Part shown: positions 45,978-56,221 of the stretch, in pieces | Layout of the letters: the number at the start of each line of letters is the position of its first letter | How positions within the stretch are numbered: the first letter of the stretch is position 1 | Assembly (NCBI GenBank): GCA_030267905.1 | Contig: BRXX01000213.1 | Coordinates: forward strand, 31,269-95,268 | DNA from: Triparma verrucosa | Lineage: Eukaryota; Sar; Bolidophyceae; Parmales; Triparmaceae | DNA length: 64,000 nt | Direction of reading: 5' to 3' | The notes under the pieces: generated by a model | Seen by the model: the letters and a program-made list of their open reading frames with translations, nothing else | What the model was told of the DNA's origin: nothing | The model's database searches: none | Translations under genes and position numbers: made by a program

Positions 45978-47665
45978 ATGGTCGTTATTAGTCGATCTGA
46001 GCTCCAACGGATGCAAGCCTCTGTGGCTGAGGGGGTAGTGACGAAGGCGGAGAACAAGCGGGTAAGTGTGTGGAGTTTCTTTCCGCGAAGCTGTTGGGCC
46101 GCCCCGCGGCTCTGTTTTGGGGGATTATTGGATGGGGAGCGCAGGAGATCGACGACTAGACTCTCGTGCGGTGACAATATTCGCTGCTGTCCCTCTGTCA
46201 GAAGTCGTGCGCCGTTTTGGCGCAGCCGTGTTGAAATGATTGCTTACTTGCCCGGTCCAAAACTGTTGTGTGTTTTGCCCCCCTCTCCCCCGCCTCTCCC
46301 CGAACCCACGCCTCCACAGCGCCTAATCCACGTTCTAACCCATCCTCTCCCACCTCGCAGAAACTTTTAAAGCAGGTCAGCGATCAGCGCGTTGCCAACT
46401 GGCCGAACACTCTTGCTGCCCAGCGCAAGGCGAAGCTCGACTGGAAGAAGGAGAGGGAGGAGAAGGAAGAGGCGGAGAGGCGCAAGACCGATCAGATCGA
46501 GGCCGAGCTGCAGCGCAAGACCAGGGTCGATGCCATCAAGAACGCGAACCGTCTCATGTACGAGCAGACGGACAAGATGAAGTTTTTGCGTGGCCAGCAG
46601 CTGTACACCGATGTAATTGCTGATCGTGAGGACCAGGTCGAGCTCTTTAAGAGGAAGGCGGAGGAGGAGAAGGAGATCGAGAAGAAATGGCATGAGGACA
46701 TGATGGTCCGACTCAAGGAGAGCGACAGGCGCGAAAAGGAGGAGACCGACAGGAGAAAGTCTAAGAGTCTTGCCATATGTGAGATCCAGAAGAGGCAGCT
46801 CCAGGACACCAAGGACCAGCTCATCATGAAGCTCAAGAAGGACTACATCGAGGGCCAGCTCATGAAGCAGATGGTGACAGCGGACATCGTCGAGGAGCAG
46901 AGGATCCATGCTGAGAAGCAGGCCGCCCAGAAGGCGCAGAACGCAGAGATGTTGGCAGCGAACATGAATTTAAAGGACCTCAGGAAGGAATTGCTAAAGG
47001 TCGAGGAGGTCGAGGCGGCCAAGAGGAAGAAGCAGGTTGACGACATGCAGCGAATTGTGAAGGCGAGGGCTGCGCTGGAGAAGAAGCACTTCGACGAGAG
47101 GCAGGCTATTAGGAATAAGCTCATCGAAGTCGCGACCAGGGACCTCGAGGCAAGACATACCAAGGAGGAAAACATCCTCGAGAAGCACAGGGAGGAGTCC
47201 GAGCAGAAGTACCAGGATGAGATGGAGAGGCGAAGGATCCAGAAGGCGAAGGGAGACCACGCCATCGACATGAGCAGAAAGATGCAAATCCACCTGAGGA
47301 AGGAGAGGGCTGAGACTGAGAAAATTCAGGCGGCGATGCTCGCCGAGCACTGGAAGGCCAGGAACGCGGAGATTGAGCAGGAGTCGCAGAAGGAGGCGCA
47401 AGACCGATGGGACAAAAACTGGGAGATTAGGAAGAGCCAGGAGGCTCAAGTTCAGGAGAACAAGTACAAGAGGGCCGAGGTCAGGGCTAACGATTTGTTG
47501 AGGGATGAGCAGACCAAGGCCGTCATGATGGAGGACGATGAGCGCTTTAAGAACTTCGCCCAAATTGAGATCGACCGGTTCAAAGCGAAGGGCAAGGCGA
47601 CGTTCTTGTTGGAGAAGGCAAGGGACGCCAAGGACATTCAACTGTTGGCGGGCAAGAACAAATAA
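45978..47665 (+). CDS. CFAP210/CCDC173-like ciliary microtubule inner protein
   Basis: Two exons (45978-46061, 46361-47665) give 462 residues. Almost the whole protein is Lys/Glu/Arg/Gln-rich alpha-helix of the trichohyalin-plectin-homology type. The sequence opens with RSELQRMQ, and just after the intron comes QRVANWPNTLAAQRKAKLD, the arrangement I recall in CCDC173/CFAP210 (WPxTxxAxRKxKL). CFAP210 lies in the lumen of axonemal doublet microtubules. The assignment rests on this N-terminal block plus length and composition, so a related CFAP/MIP protein is possible. It is evidence that the organism builds motile cilia. Confidence 0.75.
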
Positions 47666-47788
47666 GTTTTTATGGGATTGAGGGGTGGCGGGGGGGGGTG
47701 TTGAGGGGGCGATTGATAATTAGGAGTTGTTTTGGTATTTACAAAAAATGGGTAGATTATATTTATATTGGCGTTTTGTTGTGTTGTG

Positions 47789-50539
47789 TTATTTCAGGTC
47801 TTCGAGCGCCATTTCAATTTCCATCCACTCGTTCTCCATGTCTTCAATTTTGGTTTTCAGATCGTCTACTTTGGTTTGGGTCTCGCCGAGTTCAGTCCAG
47901 CCCGCCCCCTCGTTAGATTGAGTTGTGAGCTCATTTTCGGCTGTCTCAAGTTTTTTTTGGAGATTAGGAATTTTTTGCTCCATTATCTTTTTCTGATCTC
48001 GCTGCAGGTTGATGACTTTTCTGGTGTCTTCTTTGGAGAGGGTGGGGGTGGCAGCAGCGGCAGCGGGAATGTTGGAGGGAGGGGCGTCTTTAACTTCTTC
48101 CGCTTGCTCCTCTCTCAAGGCCAAGTACTCTGCCATGGTGCCCATGTAGTTTTTCACGATGCCGTCGCCTTCGAAGACGAACAGGTGGTCGACGGTCTTG
48201 GAAAGAAAGTATTCGTCGTGAGAGACAATCACAACCACGCCCTTGAATTCTTGTAGATAACTTTCGAGGGACTCCAGAGTGGCGATGTCGAGATCATTTG
48301 ACGGCTCGTCGAGGCACAAGAAATTAGGGCGACGGGAAATTACTTGCAGGAGCTGCAAGCGTCGCTTCTCCCCTCCTGAAAGAAGTTTCACCCGCGTCTG
48401 CCACCGTTGTCGAGGGAAGTTGAACTTTTTCAGCAACCTCATGGCCTCCAGCTGGTCGGTCTCCGCAAGCGGCGCCGCGACGTCGGGAGAGTCGCCAGAG
48501 CTCTCGACGTTCTTCTTGACAAATTCGAGGCAAGTGATTTCCTCGTCGCCTTGGTCCAGTTTCAGCCCCTTCTGGTCGTAGTAGCCCACAGTCACGGTCT
48601 CGCCCTGCACTACTTTTCCGCTGTCGGGTGCTACAAAGGACAAACCGAGGAGCGAAGCGACGAGTTAGAGTTAAGCAGCGGTGATGAGTGGCCGAATAGT
48701 CTAGGAGCAAAGCAACGAGTTGGGTTACCGAGGAGCGAGTGACGAGACATCCTCTCACCTATCTCGCCTATGAGCAGGTTGATGAAAGTGGTCTTCCCGA
48801 CGCCGTTGTCGCCCACGATGGCGATCCTGTCGCCGTTTTCGAAGGAGTAGCTAAAGTCGTTCAGGATAACTTTGTCGGCGTCCTGCGGTTGAGAGTTAGT
48901 TTTAGTTTTGAGTTGAAGCGACGATGTGTCATGTATATATATATACTGAAATTACTCTGCTCACCTTGCTCTTTAGGCACAACTTTTCACACTTCAGAAT
49001 GTCGTTCCCCAGCCTCCGTCCCTGCTTCTGTTCCAGCTCGATCGAGTTGGCCTTGGAACCCTTCAGAGTGTTTGATTTCAGCTGCAGATTCTCTCTCAGG
49101 TCGTAGAAGTCGTTCTGCCTCGCTCTCTGCTTGGTTTCTCTCGCCTGAGGCTGCCTCCGCATCCACTCGAGCTCCTTCTTTAATTTGTTCTTCATGTCGC
49201 TTTCCTCCTGCGACGAGCGGGGGGATGGAGTATGAAGATTGGTGTTGGACGAGTTATTAGAATGACGCTGAAACAAAATTGACGTATTTTGAGGCGAGGA
49301 ATTGAGTGCCAGCAGAGGCAGCCTCTCTCTCACCTTCTCCTCCTTCTCCAGCCTCTCAGCCTTCTGCGACATGTAATACCCGAAGGAACCGGACGACTCG
49401 TCGTTCGACCTGTAATTCTGTGGGATCCTGTACGAGAACAGGCGCGCCTTGTCGAGCTCCAAAACAGTGTCGCAGACCTTGTCGAGGAACGCACGGTCGT
49501 GGGTCACGGTCAAGAGGGCCATCGAGCGGGAACGAGTGTTCAAGATCGCCTCGGTGAGGTACTTGATGCCGTCGAGGTCGAGGTGGTTCGTCGGCTCGTC
49601 GAGTATGAGGAGGTCAGGGGACGACAAGAGTCCGGCCGCCAGAGCGGCCCTTTTCCTCTCCCCTCCACTCAAAGTTGACAGGCTCTTGTCGAGCAGCTTC
49701 GTCAGCTTCAGCTGACCCGCCACGACTTCGCCCTCGTTCAAGGTGTCCCAGCTCAGGGGTGCGAACTGAGCGTGAGGAGCGAAGGCGAGTTAGAATTGTG
49801 TAGCGATGATAATAGGACTGAATGACTTTTAAGTGAGTGACAAGAAAGCTTCTTACCTTCTCCATCTCCTCCTGCGCCTTAACCAGTTGGTCGATGCAGC
49901 CCGCGTCGTTCGGGTCCTGCTCAGAATAGAGTCGTTAGACGTTTTAATACCAAAAACGGGATGTTCGGTGATGGGCAGACATTCTCTCACCTTCTCACAG
50001 TCGTAAAGCCGGCGCTTGTAATTCTGGCACGCGGCCATCGTGGGAGTTTGCAGGGGCTCGACGCTGTAGAACAGGGCCTCCGCGACTGTCAGTGGCGCGG
50101 CCTTGTCGCTCGGGCTGTTCTTGCTATTCGCGTTACCCCAGTCAGGAGGGGACTGTTCTACGATGCATATTCTAGTGTTACGAGGAGACTCGAGCTTTCC
50201 CTTGACGCCTTGTGTTGCTTTACCGTCTGCGAGGAGGGCCTTGAGGAGGGTTGACTTTCCTTCGCCGTTGTTTCCTACGAGAGCGATGCGCTCGCCTCGG
50301 CGAATTGTTATGTCGACTTCTGAGAATTGTGAAACTTTGCCGTCGTATGAATGGGATAGGCCAGTACCTAAGAGGACGGGTGGGGTGCTGGAAGTGCTTG
50401 AAGAGCTGCTTGAAGAGAGATCAGCCGGTGAAATGCTGTTGGGCGACGAGGAAGTTGAGAGAGGATATACATTTTCAGCGATCAGGACGATTATTATGAC
50501 ACATGACAAGAGGTTAAGGCTGCGCATCGGGCTGCGCAT
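47789..50539 (-). CDS. ABC-F family ATPase, probably plastid-targeted
   Basis: Six exons (50539-49991, 49916-49857, 49765-49334, 49207-48965, 48882-48759, 48630-47789) join in phase to 749 residues. ABC-F proteins have two ATPase domains and no membrane domain, and act on the ribosome. Domain 1 shows GNNGEGKSTLL, the signature LSGGERKRAALA and LDEPTNHLDLDG; domain 2 shows GDNGVGKTTFINLL, LSGGEKRRLQL and LDEPSNDLDIA, with HDEYFLSKT. A P-site-type linker (KLKKELEWMRRQPQARETK) joins them, as in Uup/EttA types. Residues 1-28 are a signal peptide (LNLLSCVIIIVLIAENVYPL) followed by Ser-rich sequence, so plastid translation is the likely site. The C terminus is coiled coil, as in Uup. Exon 4 to 6 boundaries use CTAAC-TCGC intron tails. 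Confidence 0.92.
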
Positions 50540-50693
50540 CGGCGGCGAGGTCGGCTTGAGAAGCTGATCGTTGTCTTTTTCAGGGCGTAGTTCTGCCTGT
50601 ATCGTATCTTGGCGGTGTAGGGGTTGCTGCGTGGAATAAGAACCAAGCGTCGCCGAGTCGTCTGCTTTAGTTTTTTAGTTTATTTCTCTGGAA

Positions 50694-52275
50694 ATGAAAA
50701 GCTGGAAAGCACAAAAGAGTGTTTTGCGCATGCAATCCTTCGTAAAATGTTGGTTGCTTCTGCTGGTGGTGGCGCCAGCTACGGCCTTCAGCCCTTGTAT
50801 AAAAATGCGTGTGAAAAGTGCGCGTTCAGCATCAGTAAATCGATACCTTGCACCAAATCTCGGCACACAGCGTCGTCGGCTGCCTCTCCAGCCTCTGTTA
50901 GGGCCTCTTCTCATGACGACCGGTAACGACAGCGATGACAACGACAACAACGACAACAGCGACAACTCAGAGCTAGAATTCTACGACTACGACAACCCCG
51001 AATTCGAGATTGATCAAGGCGTGTACGATGAGTTTCCCAAGCGCCTAACGAAGGACCAGACGGAGGAGGAGATAGAGGCCATGCGAGAGTCCCGCCGCCG
51101 CAAGAACGACGAGTTCCAGTTCGAGACTTACTACAAGTCCTTCGTTAAGGACTGCGAGTGGAGGGGGGAGTGGACGGTCTACGAGACTAGCACCTTCATA
51201 CAGGAGAACGTGAAAGATGAGAATGGGCTGCCAAAGTTGGTCAAGCCCAAGAGGGAGATCAAGGCCGTGTGCACGAGTAGAAGGGAGGCCACCGGGGTGG
51301 AGAAGGAGGAGGACAACATCACCACGGACGTCATCGTTCACGAGGAGGTCGTCGTCACCAACGAGGCGATGGACGACAGCTTGAAGAGCAGGAGGGAGAA
51401 GGATGTCGACGGAGGGTTCGGCCGCACCGCCTTTGAGTCCTTCCGGGACGAGATGTCCGAGGGCGGCAAGTCCAAGCCGTCAAATCCATCCACGACTAGG
51501 GAGGTCAATCCCCGCAAGTACTGGCCGAAGGAGCTCAAGACGATTGATTTCAGGGGACCTCAGGGAAACATGTGCGTCGGGAACGCTTACACTCTCTGCT
51601 GGGGCGAGAAGTTGGGGCAAGCGTCCGAGAAGGAGAAGGAGCCGATGTCGCTTACGGACATTGCTACTGCCAATAGCGGACCTCTGCAAAAGCTTAACAT
51701 AGAGGTGGGGCTGAGGTACGGAGAGATTAGGATGAGGAGTAAGCTTGACTACGAGATCAAGGAGGGGGGAATTTTCAAGAGCAAGGTGAGAAGCAGAAGC
51801 AGAGGCTGCTAAGAGTAGCATACCTTCGCTGCGACGTACGGCTCCGTATTCTAACTCATCGCAGACTCCGAAGCTGTTCTTAAAGACCATCACAATTTGC
51901 AGGGAACGGCTAGGCCAGTGGCCCACCAAGAAGGAGAAGGCGTTCTACGGGCCCTCCGGCGCCACGGGGGGACTCTTCGACCCGCCTCCTGTCGGCGGAG
52001 AGGCGCAGGCCGCAAGTTACATGCAACTCGATCTTGAGGGTTACGCGACTGTCCTCTTCCCTCACGTCCTCGAACAGGACAGTAACAAATACGACGGCAA
52101 CGGCTGGTGCATCAGCCTGGACTGGACGCCCGGCAAGATGAGGTACCAGGCGGATAGGAAATTTTTGGGGGGCAAGTCGATCAAAGGGCTCAAGACTTTG
52201 GAGTTGAGCGAGGTCGCGAGCGAACAGGCTGAAGAATACAGGCCGAGAGGCGGTCCTGAGGACATGCAACAATAG
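50694..52275 (+). CDS. Unknown protein with plastid-type bipartite presequence
   Basis: Two exons (50694-51785, 51865-52275) give 500 residues. The N terminus holds a hydrophobic signal (CWLLLLVVAPATAFSP) with a clear TAF-type plastid cleavage motif, then a basic stretch and an acidic DDNDNND run. The middle is soluble and alternates charged linkers with WRGEWTVYETSTF and a RKYWPKELKTIDF block. The exon-2 half has beta-rich, Tyr/Gly segments (GYATVLFPHVLEQD, WCISLDWTPGKMRYQADRKF). Some of these features recall lipocalin-like DUF3598 plastid proteins, but I cannot confirm a family. It starts 154 bp head-to-head from the ABC-F gene. Confidence 0.7.
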
Positions 52276-52329
52276 TTGTTGGTTAATAATTAAGATTTGA
52301 ATTTTCTCAATTTTGAAACACTTTTCTTT

Positions 52330-53666
52330 TCAGATTGATTCTGGTTGTGGAGGGGGGATAGCCCACAGCACCTTCTTGCCTCCTAGCCCGTTGACAAAGC
52401 TCTTCGCATCCATCATCTTTTTGCCTTCAGGCTGCACAGTGAAGAGCTCTAGGGCGCTGCCATCGGCCAAAAGCACGCCGAGGCCTGCACCCTTCCCCTT
52501 CAGCAAGGTTAATTCGCTTCCAATAAGATCAGTTGCTCTTTCTGCGAGGGGGGGGGGAGGGAAGGAAAGCGACGAGTTAGAATACGAAGAAGTAAAAGTG
52601 ATAATGGCATCAGTGCACAACACAACACACAAGCTGTGCCATACCTGTATTCGATATCACGGCGGATTTCCCAACCTTGACCTTCTTTAATGTTTTGGAC
52701 GACGCGTCGTCCTCCTCCAGGTAAAAGTAAAAGTAAGTCCCCGGCCACATCTCCAAACCACGGGCACGATTGTGCACCTCCACGGCTCCCATCGTGGAGA
52801 AGTCGAGAATCGCCTCGTCCTTCCCTATCATCTTCGCCTTCGTCACTTGTTCCTCGTCCTGTTCAGCGGCAGTGTCGAAGGTTATTTGGCCTGAGAAAAT
52901 CGAGGGTAGCGCCTTGAGCAGCTGCGATGAGGGTTAGAGCAATGTACAAGGGACATTGGATAACGGTCACTGAGTGCGTTCTCACCTCTTCAGTTCCAAG
53001 ATCAAACAACTCCTCCAACTCCTGGGACGCACCCTTCACATCGTCGTTTGGACGAGAGACCTGGCTTATTATCGGGCCGGCATCCATCGCAGACACCGTA
53101 TACAGGACAGTTACACCCAGTTGCGTATCTCCAGCTTCGAGCGAACGCTGAACGGGCGACGCGCCTCGCCACCGAGGGAGCAAGGAAGGGTGGATATTCA
53201 CAGTGCCCAGCTTGGGGACTTTTAGAAACCGCTTCGGCAGGAAGCAGCCATATGCGGCCGTGACGCACAGGTCGGGTTCAAGAGCCTCGAGCTCCTCAAG
53301 GAAGGTCTCGTTTTTGGCGTTCTCAGGGGTCAAGATCTTCATGGCGGGAAAAGTCTCCGCCAAAGTCTGCACGGGCGTGGGCGTCAACTTCTTCTTGCGG
53401 CCAGCGGGGCGAGCAGGCTGAGTGACGACACAAGTTATGTCGAAGTCAGCTGCACCTTTTCTTTGGAGCTTTTCCAAACAGGAAGCCGCCACTTCAGGGG
53501 TGCCGAGGAAGCAAACAGTAGGCTTCGCCGAGGAAAAGAGGCGGGTGCACGACAGTGATCGAAGGAGGGCGGGCGGCCGATTGGCGCTGAGAGGGAGGTT
53601 GAAGGGTCGAGCAATGCGGATTGTGATCGCCGTCAAAAAAATCATCATAAGTCGCTGAATACGCAT
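52330..53666 (-). CDS. Methionyl-tRNA formyltransferase, organellar
   Basis: Three exons (53666-52986, 52921-52645, 52541-52330) join in phase to 389 residues. The enzyme formylates initiator Met-tRNA with 10-formyl-THF for organellar translation. The formyltransferase core is clear: FLGTPEVAASCLEKL, then VVTQPARPAGRKKKLTPTPV, VTAAYGCFLP, the catalytic-site NIHPSLLPRWRGASPVQ (Asn/His) and a downstream DAGPI. The C-terminal OB domain begins near DFSTMGAVEVHNRARGLEMWP. The first 45 residues (IFLTAITIRIARPF then RLFSSA) are a targeting peptide; mitochondrion and plastid cannot be told apart. The last exon is small and ends PPQPESI. Converges with the preceding gene, 53 bp apart. Confidence 0.93.
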
Positions 53667-54307
53667 AGGTTTGAAGCGATATAGTTTAACCAGGATCTAT
53701 GATCAGTCAAGCGCGCTAGTCGACAAAGCCTGGACAGCACAGACGTTCAGACAATTGAGAAAAATGTACAAAACTAATTTTCATTTTCATTCCTCAATTC
53801 CCAGAGATTTTTATCTCAAGACTCAGATAGTTTTATGGTCAATTTTGTTCATATTGTTCACCTTACGAAGTTTCAACAAATTTTTACTGTTCTGGATTTC
53901 TCAAGAAAATCCCATTTTGACTGATTTTAACAATACATTTTCTTGATAAAAAGTGTTATCTACATAATAAATTCCATATTTAGAATAATGAGGATATTTA
54001 TATATCTATGAGAACACTTTTGATCTATATTGGATACTTTTTTGATCAATTTTTTGGACCGACTTCAAATCCCTTTTTTGACCTTCTAATTGGATTATTA
54101 TTTCTTTCAGAGATATCAAAGTGAAGAATATGACCAGACTATATAAGGAAAATGTTTGAAACCTCCTAAACACTGAAATCGCTCGAAAATCACGTTGTAG
54201 TATAGTCTCGCGAATTTCCTTAACTGTACACACTATTCACATCAGTAACAAGCGAATATATCAAATATAGATCTAACGAAGGCTTAGTGCCTAAGTGGTG
54301 AGAAATA
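53667..54307. promoter_or_regulatory. AT-rich divergent intergenic region
   Basis: This 641-bp stretch, much more AT-rich than the flanking genes, separates head-to-head genes. A TATATAAGG string at 54139 is a possible TATA element for the plus-strand gene. Short ORFs here on both strands are low-complexity (Phe/Ile/Asn) and I do not accept them. It is the longest gene-free run that lacks G/C tracts. Confidence 0.5.
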
Positions 54308-55962
54308 ATGTCCGCCGCCCCGCCGGCTGCGACGACGAAGAAGCGAAAATACACCAAGAGGTCTACCCTCAGCACCAGCACGAGTGACAAGGCAACTAGC
54401 AAGCAGGCGAAGCACGTGTTGTCCCCCGAGCAGATACCCCTACGGCTGCAAGCTGTTTCGCGCCCTGAGATAGTTTTGGGAACGCTGAATGACCTCCTCT
54501 CCCTGTCTCTGGCGGACTACTCCCTGACGCCCCCCTCCGAGACGGACGAGGCCATGTTCAAGCTGTCTCCGGCGCCGAAACAGATAATAGACGAGCTCCT
54601 GAATGTCCTCGCGAGGGCCCTCCCCACCTTCAGGTGAGATTTTTGCTAGGAGCAAAGCGATGACCTGTAAAATGTATAATTCAGCATTAAATACCTCAAT
54701 ATCGTCGTTACGCAATGCTAATTCGTTACTACCTATCCCCATGCGACTCGCTCCACACTTCACTTCACTCCGCTCTTCGCCCCTCGCAGCATCCCTGCCC
54801 TCTCCCCTCCAATTACTCCCTCCATGTACACGCAAATCATGTCAAAAACCTTCACCGCGGACCTCCCCTCCACCCCTTACGACCAGCTTCCGGCAGACCC
54901 CGTGGCCAAGATGGTCCTCACAATATTCCGGAACCTCACCCTTGTTGCCTCGAATGTCCCTCACTTCGCCTTCCACTCTGTCTTCCTGACAACCATGACG
55001 ACAATTGTACAGGACGAGCACCCGCAGCTGACCCTGCTGGAGCACGCTCTGGTAACCCTCGGCAACATTGCGTCCGACTTGGACGTTTGTGGACGCCGCA
55101 TGTTTGACTGGCACCACCTCTTCCCCCCCTCGCTCCAAGCCGAGAAGGACCACGCTCTCCTGGGCCTTGCGCCCGTCATCGCCGGCTACAAATCCGATTC
55201 TCCTCTGCCCCAGTCGACCCTGCTGCCCTTTGCAACCCACCACATCACTTCCGTCCTGGGGCTCTTCACGACCATAAACGAGATCATCATGATGGACTTG
55301 TCGGTGGTCGCAAAGGAAAACCTCCTCTGCACCCTCAATATTCTAGAGACGCTCTCGACCCTGCCCGAGAACGACGTGGTCTTCTCGCAAGCCCCCGTTG
55401 CCCTCACCCTCCGCCTGGTGAAGTTCCTCCACCTGCACAAGAACGGGCCCAACTCCATCTTTTACGTCCCGCCGACGGACTTTCCGGGCGTCAGGTGAGA
55501 AGTTGGGATCACCGTAACACGATAATAATTGTTAGTTGTCACCATCGCTACTTCATTCTAACTCGTCTCTCCGCTCCTCGCAGCCGTGTGCAACCCTACC
55601 TCATGTACGACTCAGCGGACAACACCGTGGACACCGACTTCCGCGATGTCTCCTTGGCCATCCTCTACAAGTGCGTCAAGTTCACGCCCACAGTACGAAA
55701 TTCCGTGGCTGAGGCGCCTGACTGCATTGAGCGGCTCCTTTCCATCTTCACCACAAGAACGGGCAGGCTCGACGTTCGTGATTTGGCCGCGAGTACTTTG
55801 AAGTTACTAGTAGAGAGCAGCGAGGTTGCTAAGAAAATCTTGTTGAAATACAAGCGCGAGCTCGTGATTATGTCGTCACAGAGTGAATTTTTGGAGCATC
55901 ACATTATCAATTCTGGCCTTCTCCCACCCGATGAAGATATATATGAAAATATAGAAAGCTAA
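54308..55962 (+). CDS. Helical (ARM/HEAT-like) repeat protein, possibly chromatin-remodelling subunit
   Basis: Three exons (54308-54633, 54790-55494, 55584-55962) give 469 residues in consistent phase. The N terminus is basic and rich in Thr/Ser/Lys with TTKKRKYTKRST, an AT-hook/NLS-like element. The rest is all-helical with alternating hydrophobic helices (LLEHALVTLGNIASDLDVCG, NLLCTLNILETLSTLPENDV, RDLAASTLKLLVESSEVAKK), resembling armadillo repeats. The architecture recalls RSC9/ARID2- and BAF250-type subunits of SWI/SNF, but no ARID or other defining motif is visible, so that is only a suggestion. All three introns use a CTCCGCTCCTCGCAG-type acceptor. Confidence 0.65.
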
Positions 55963-56221
55963 ATTTTGATTCAAATTTGTCATAAATTGTTCTTCTATCT
56001 CGTCCCTCGTTCTCTTTTAATTTTTCACTTAACTTTAACTAACTTAACTACCTAACTTAACTACTTACTAACTGATAGGTAACTTAACTAACTGTCAGTT
56101 AAATTACTAACTTAACTAACCAACTTAACTCTTACTTAACTCCTTACTTACTCTTACTTAACTCTTACTTAACTCTTAACTCGCCCCCTCCCCCTTCCCG
56201 CCCCAATCCGCACTTATTTAC
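55963..56221. repeat. Degenerate TTAACT-type repeat in convergent 3' region
   Basis: Between two converging stop codons, about 56025-56187 consists of imperfect copies of CTTAACT/CTTACTTAACT. These could serve as bidirectional 3'-UTR or termination signals; no known element is recognised. Confidence 0.75.

Noticed and set aside
53671..54233. Short ORFs in the AT-rich intergenic region
   Set aside because: They are Phe/Ile/Asn-rich low-complexity readings of AT-rich DNA without domain or splice support.
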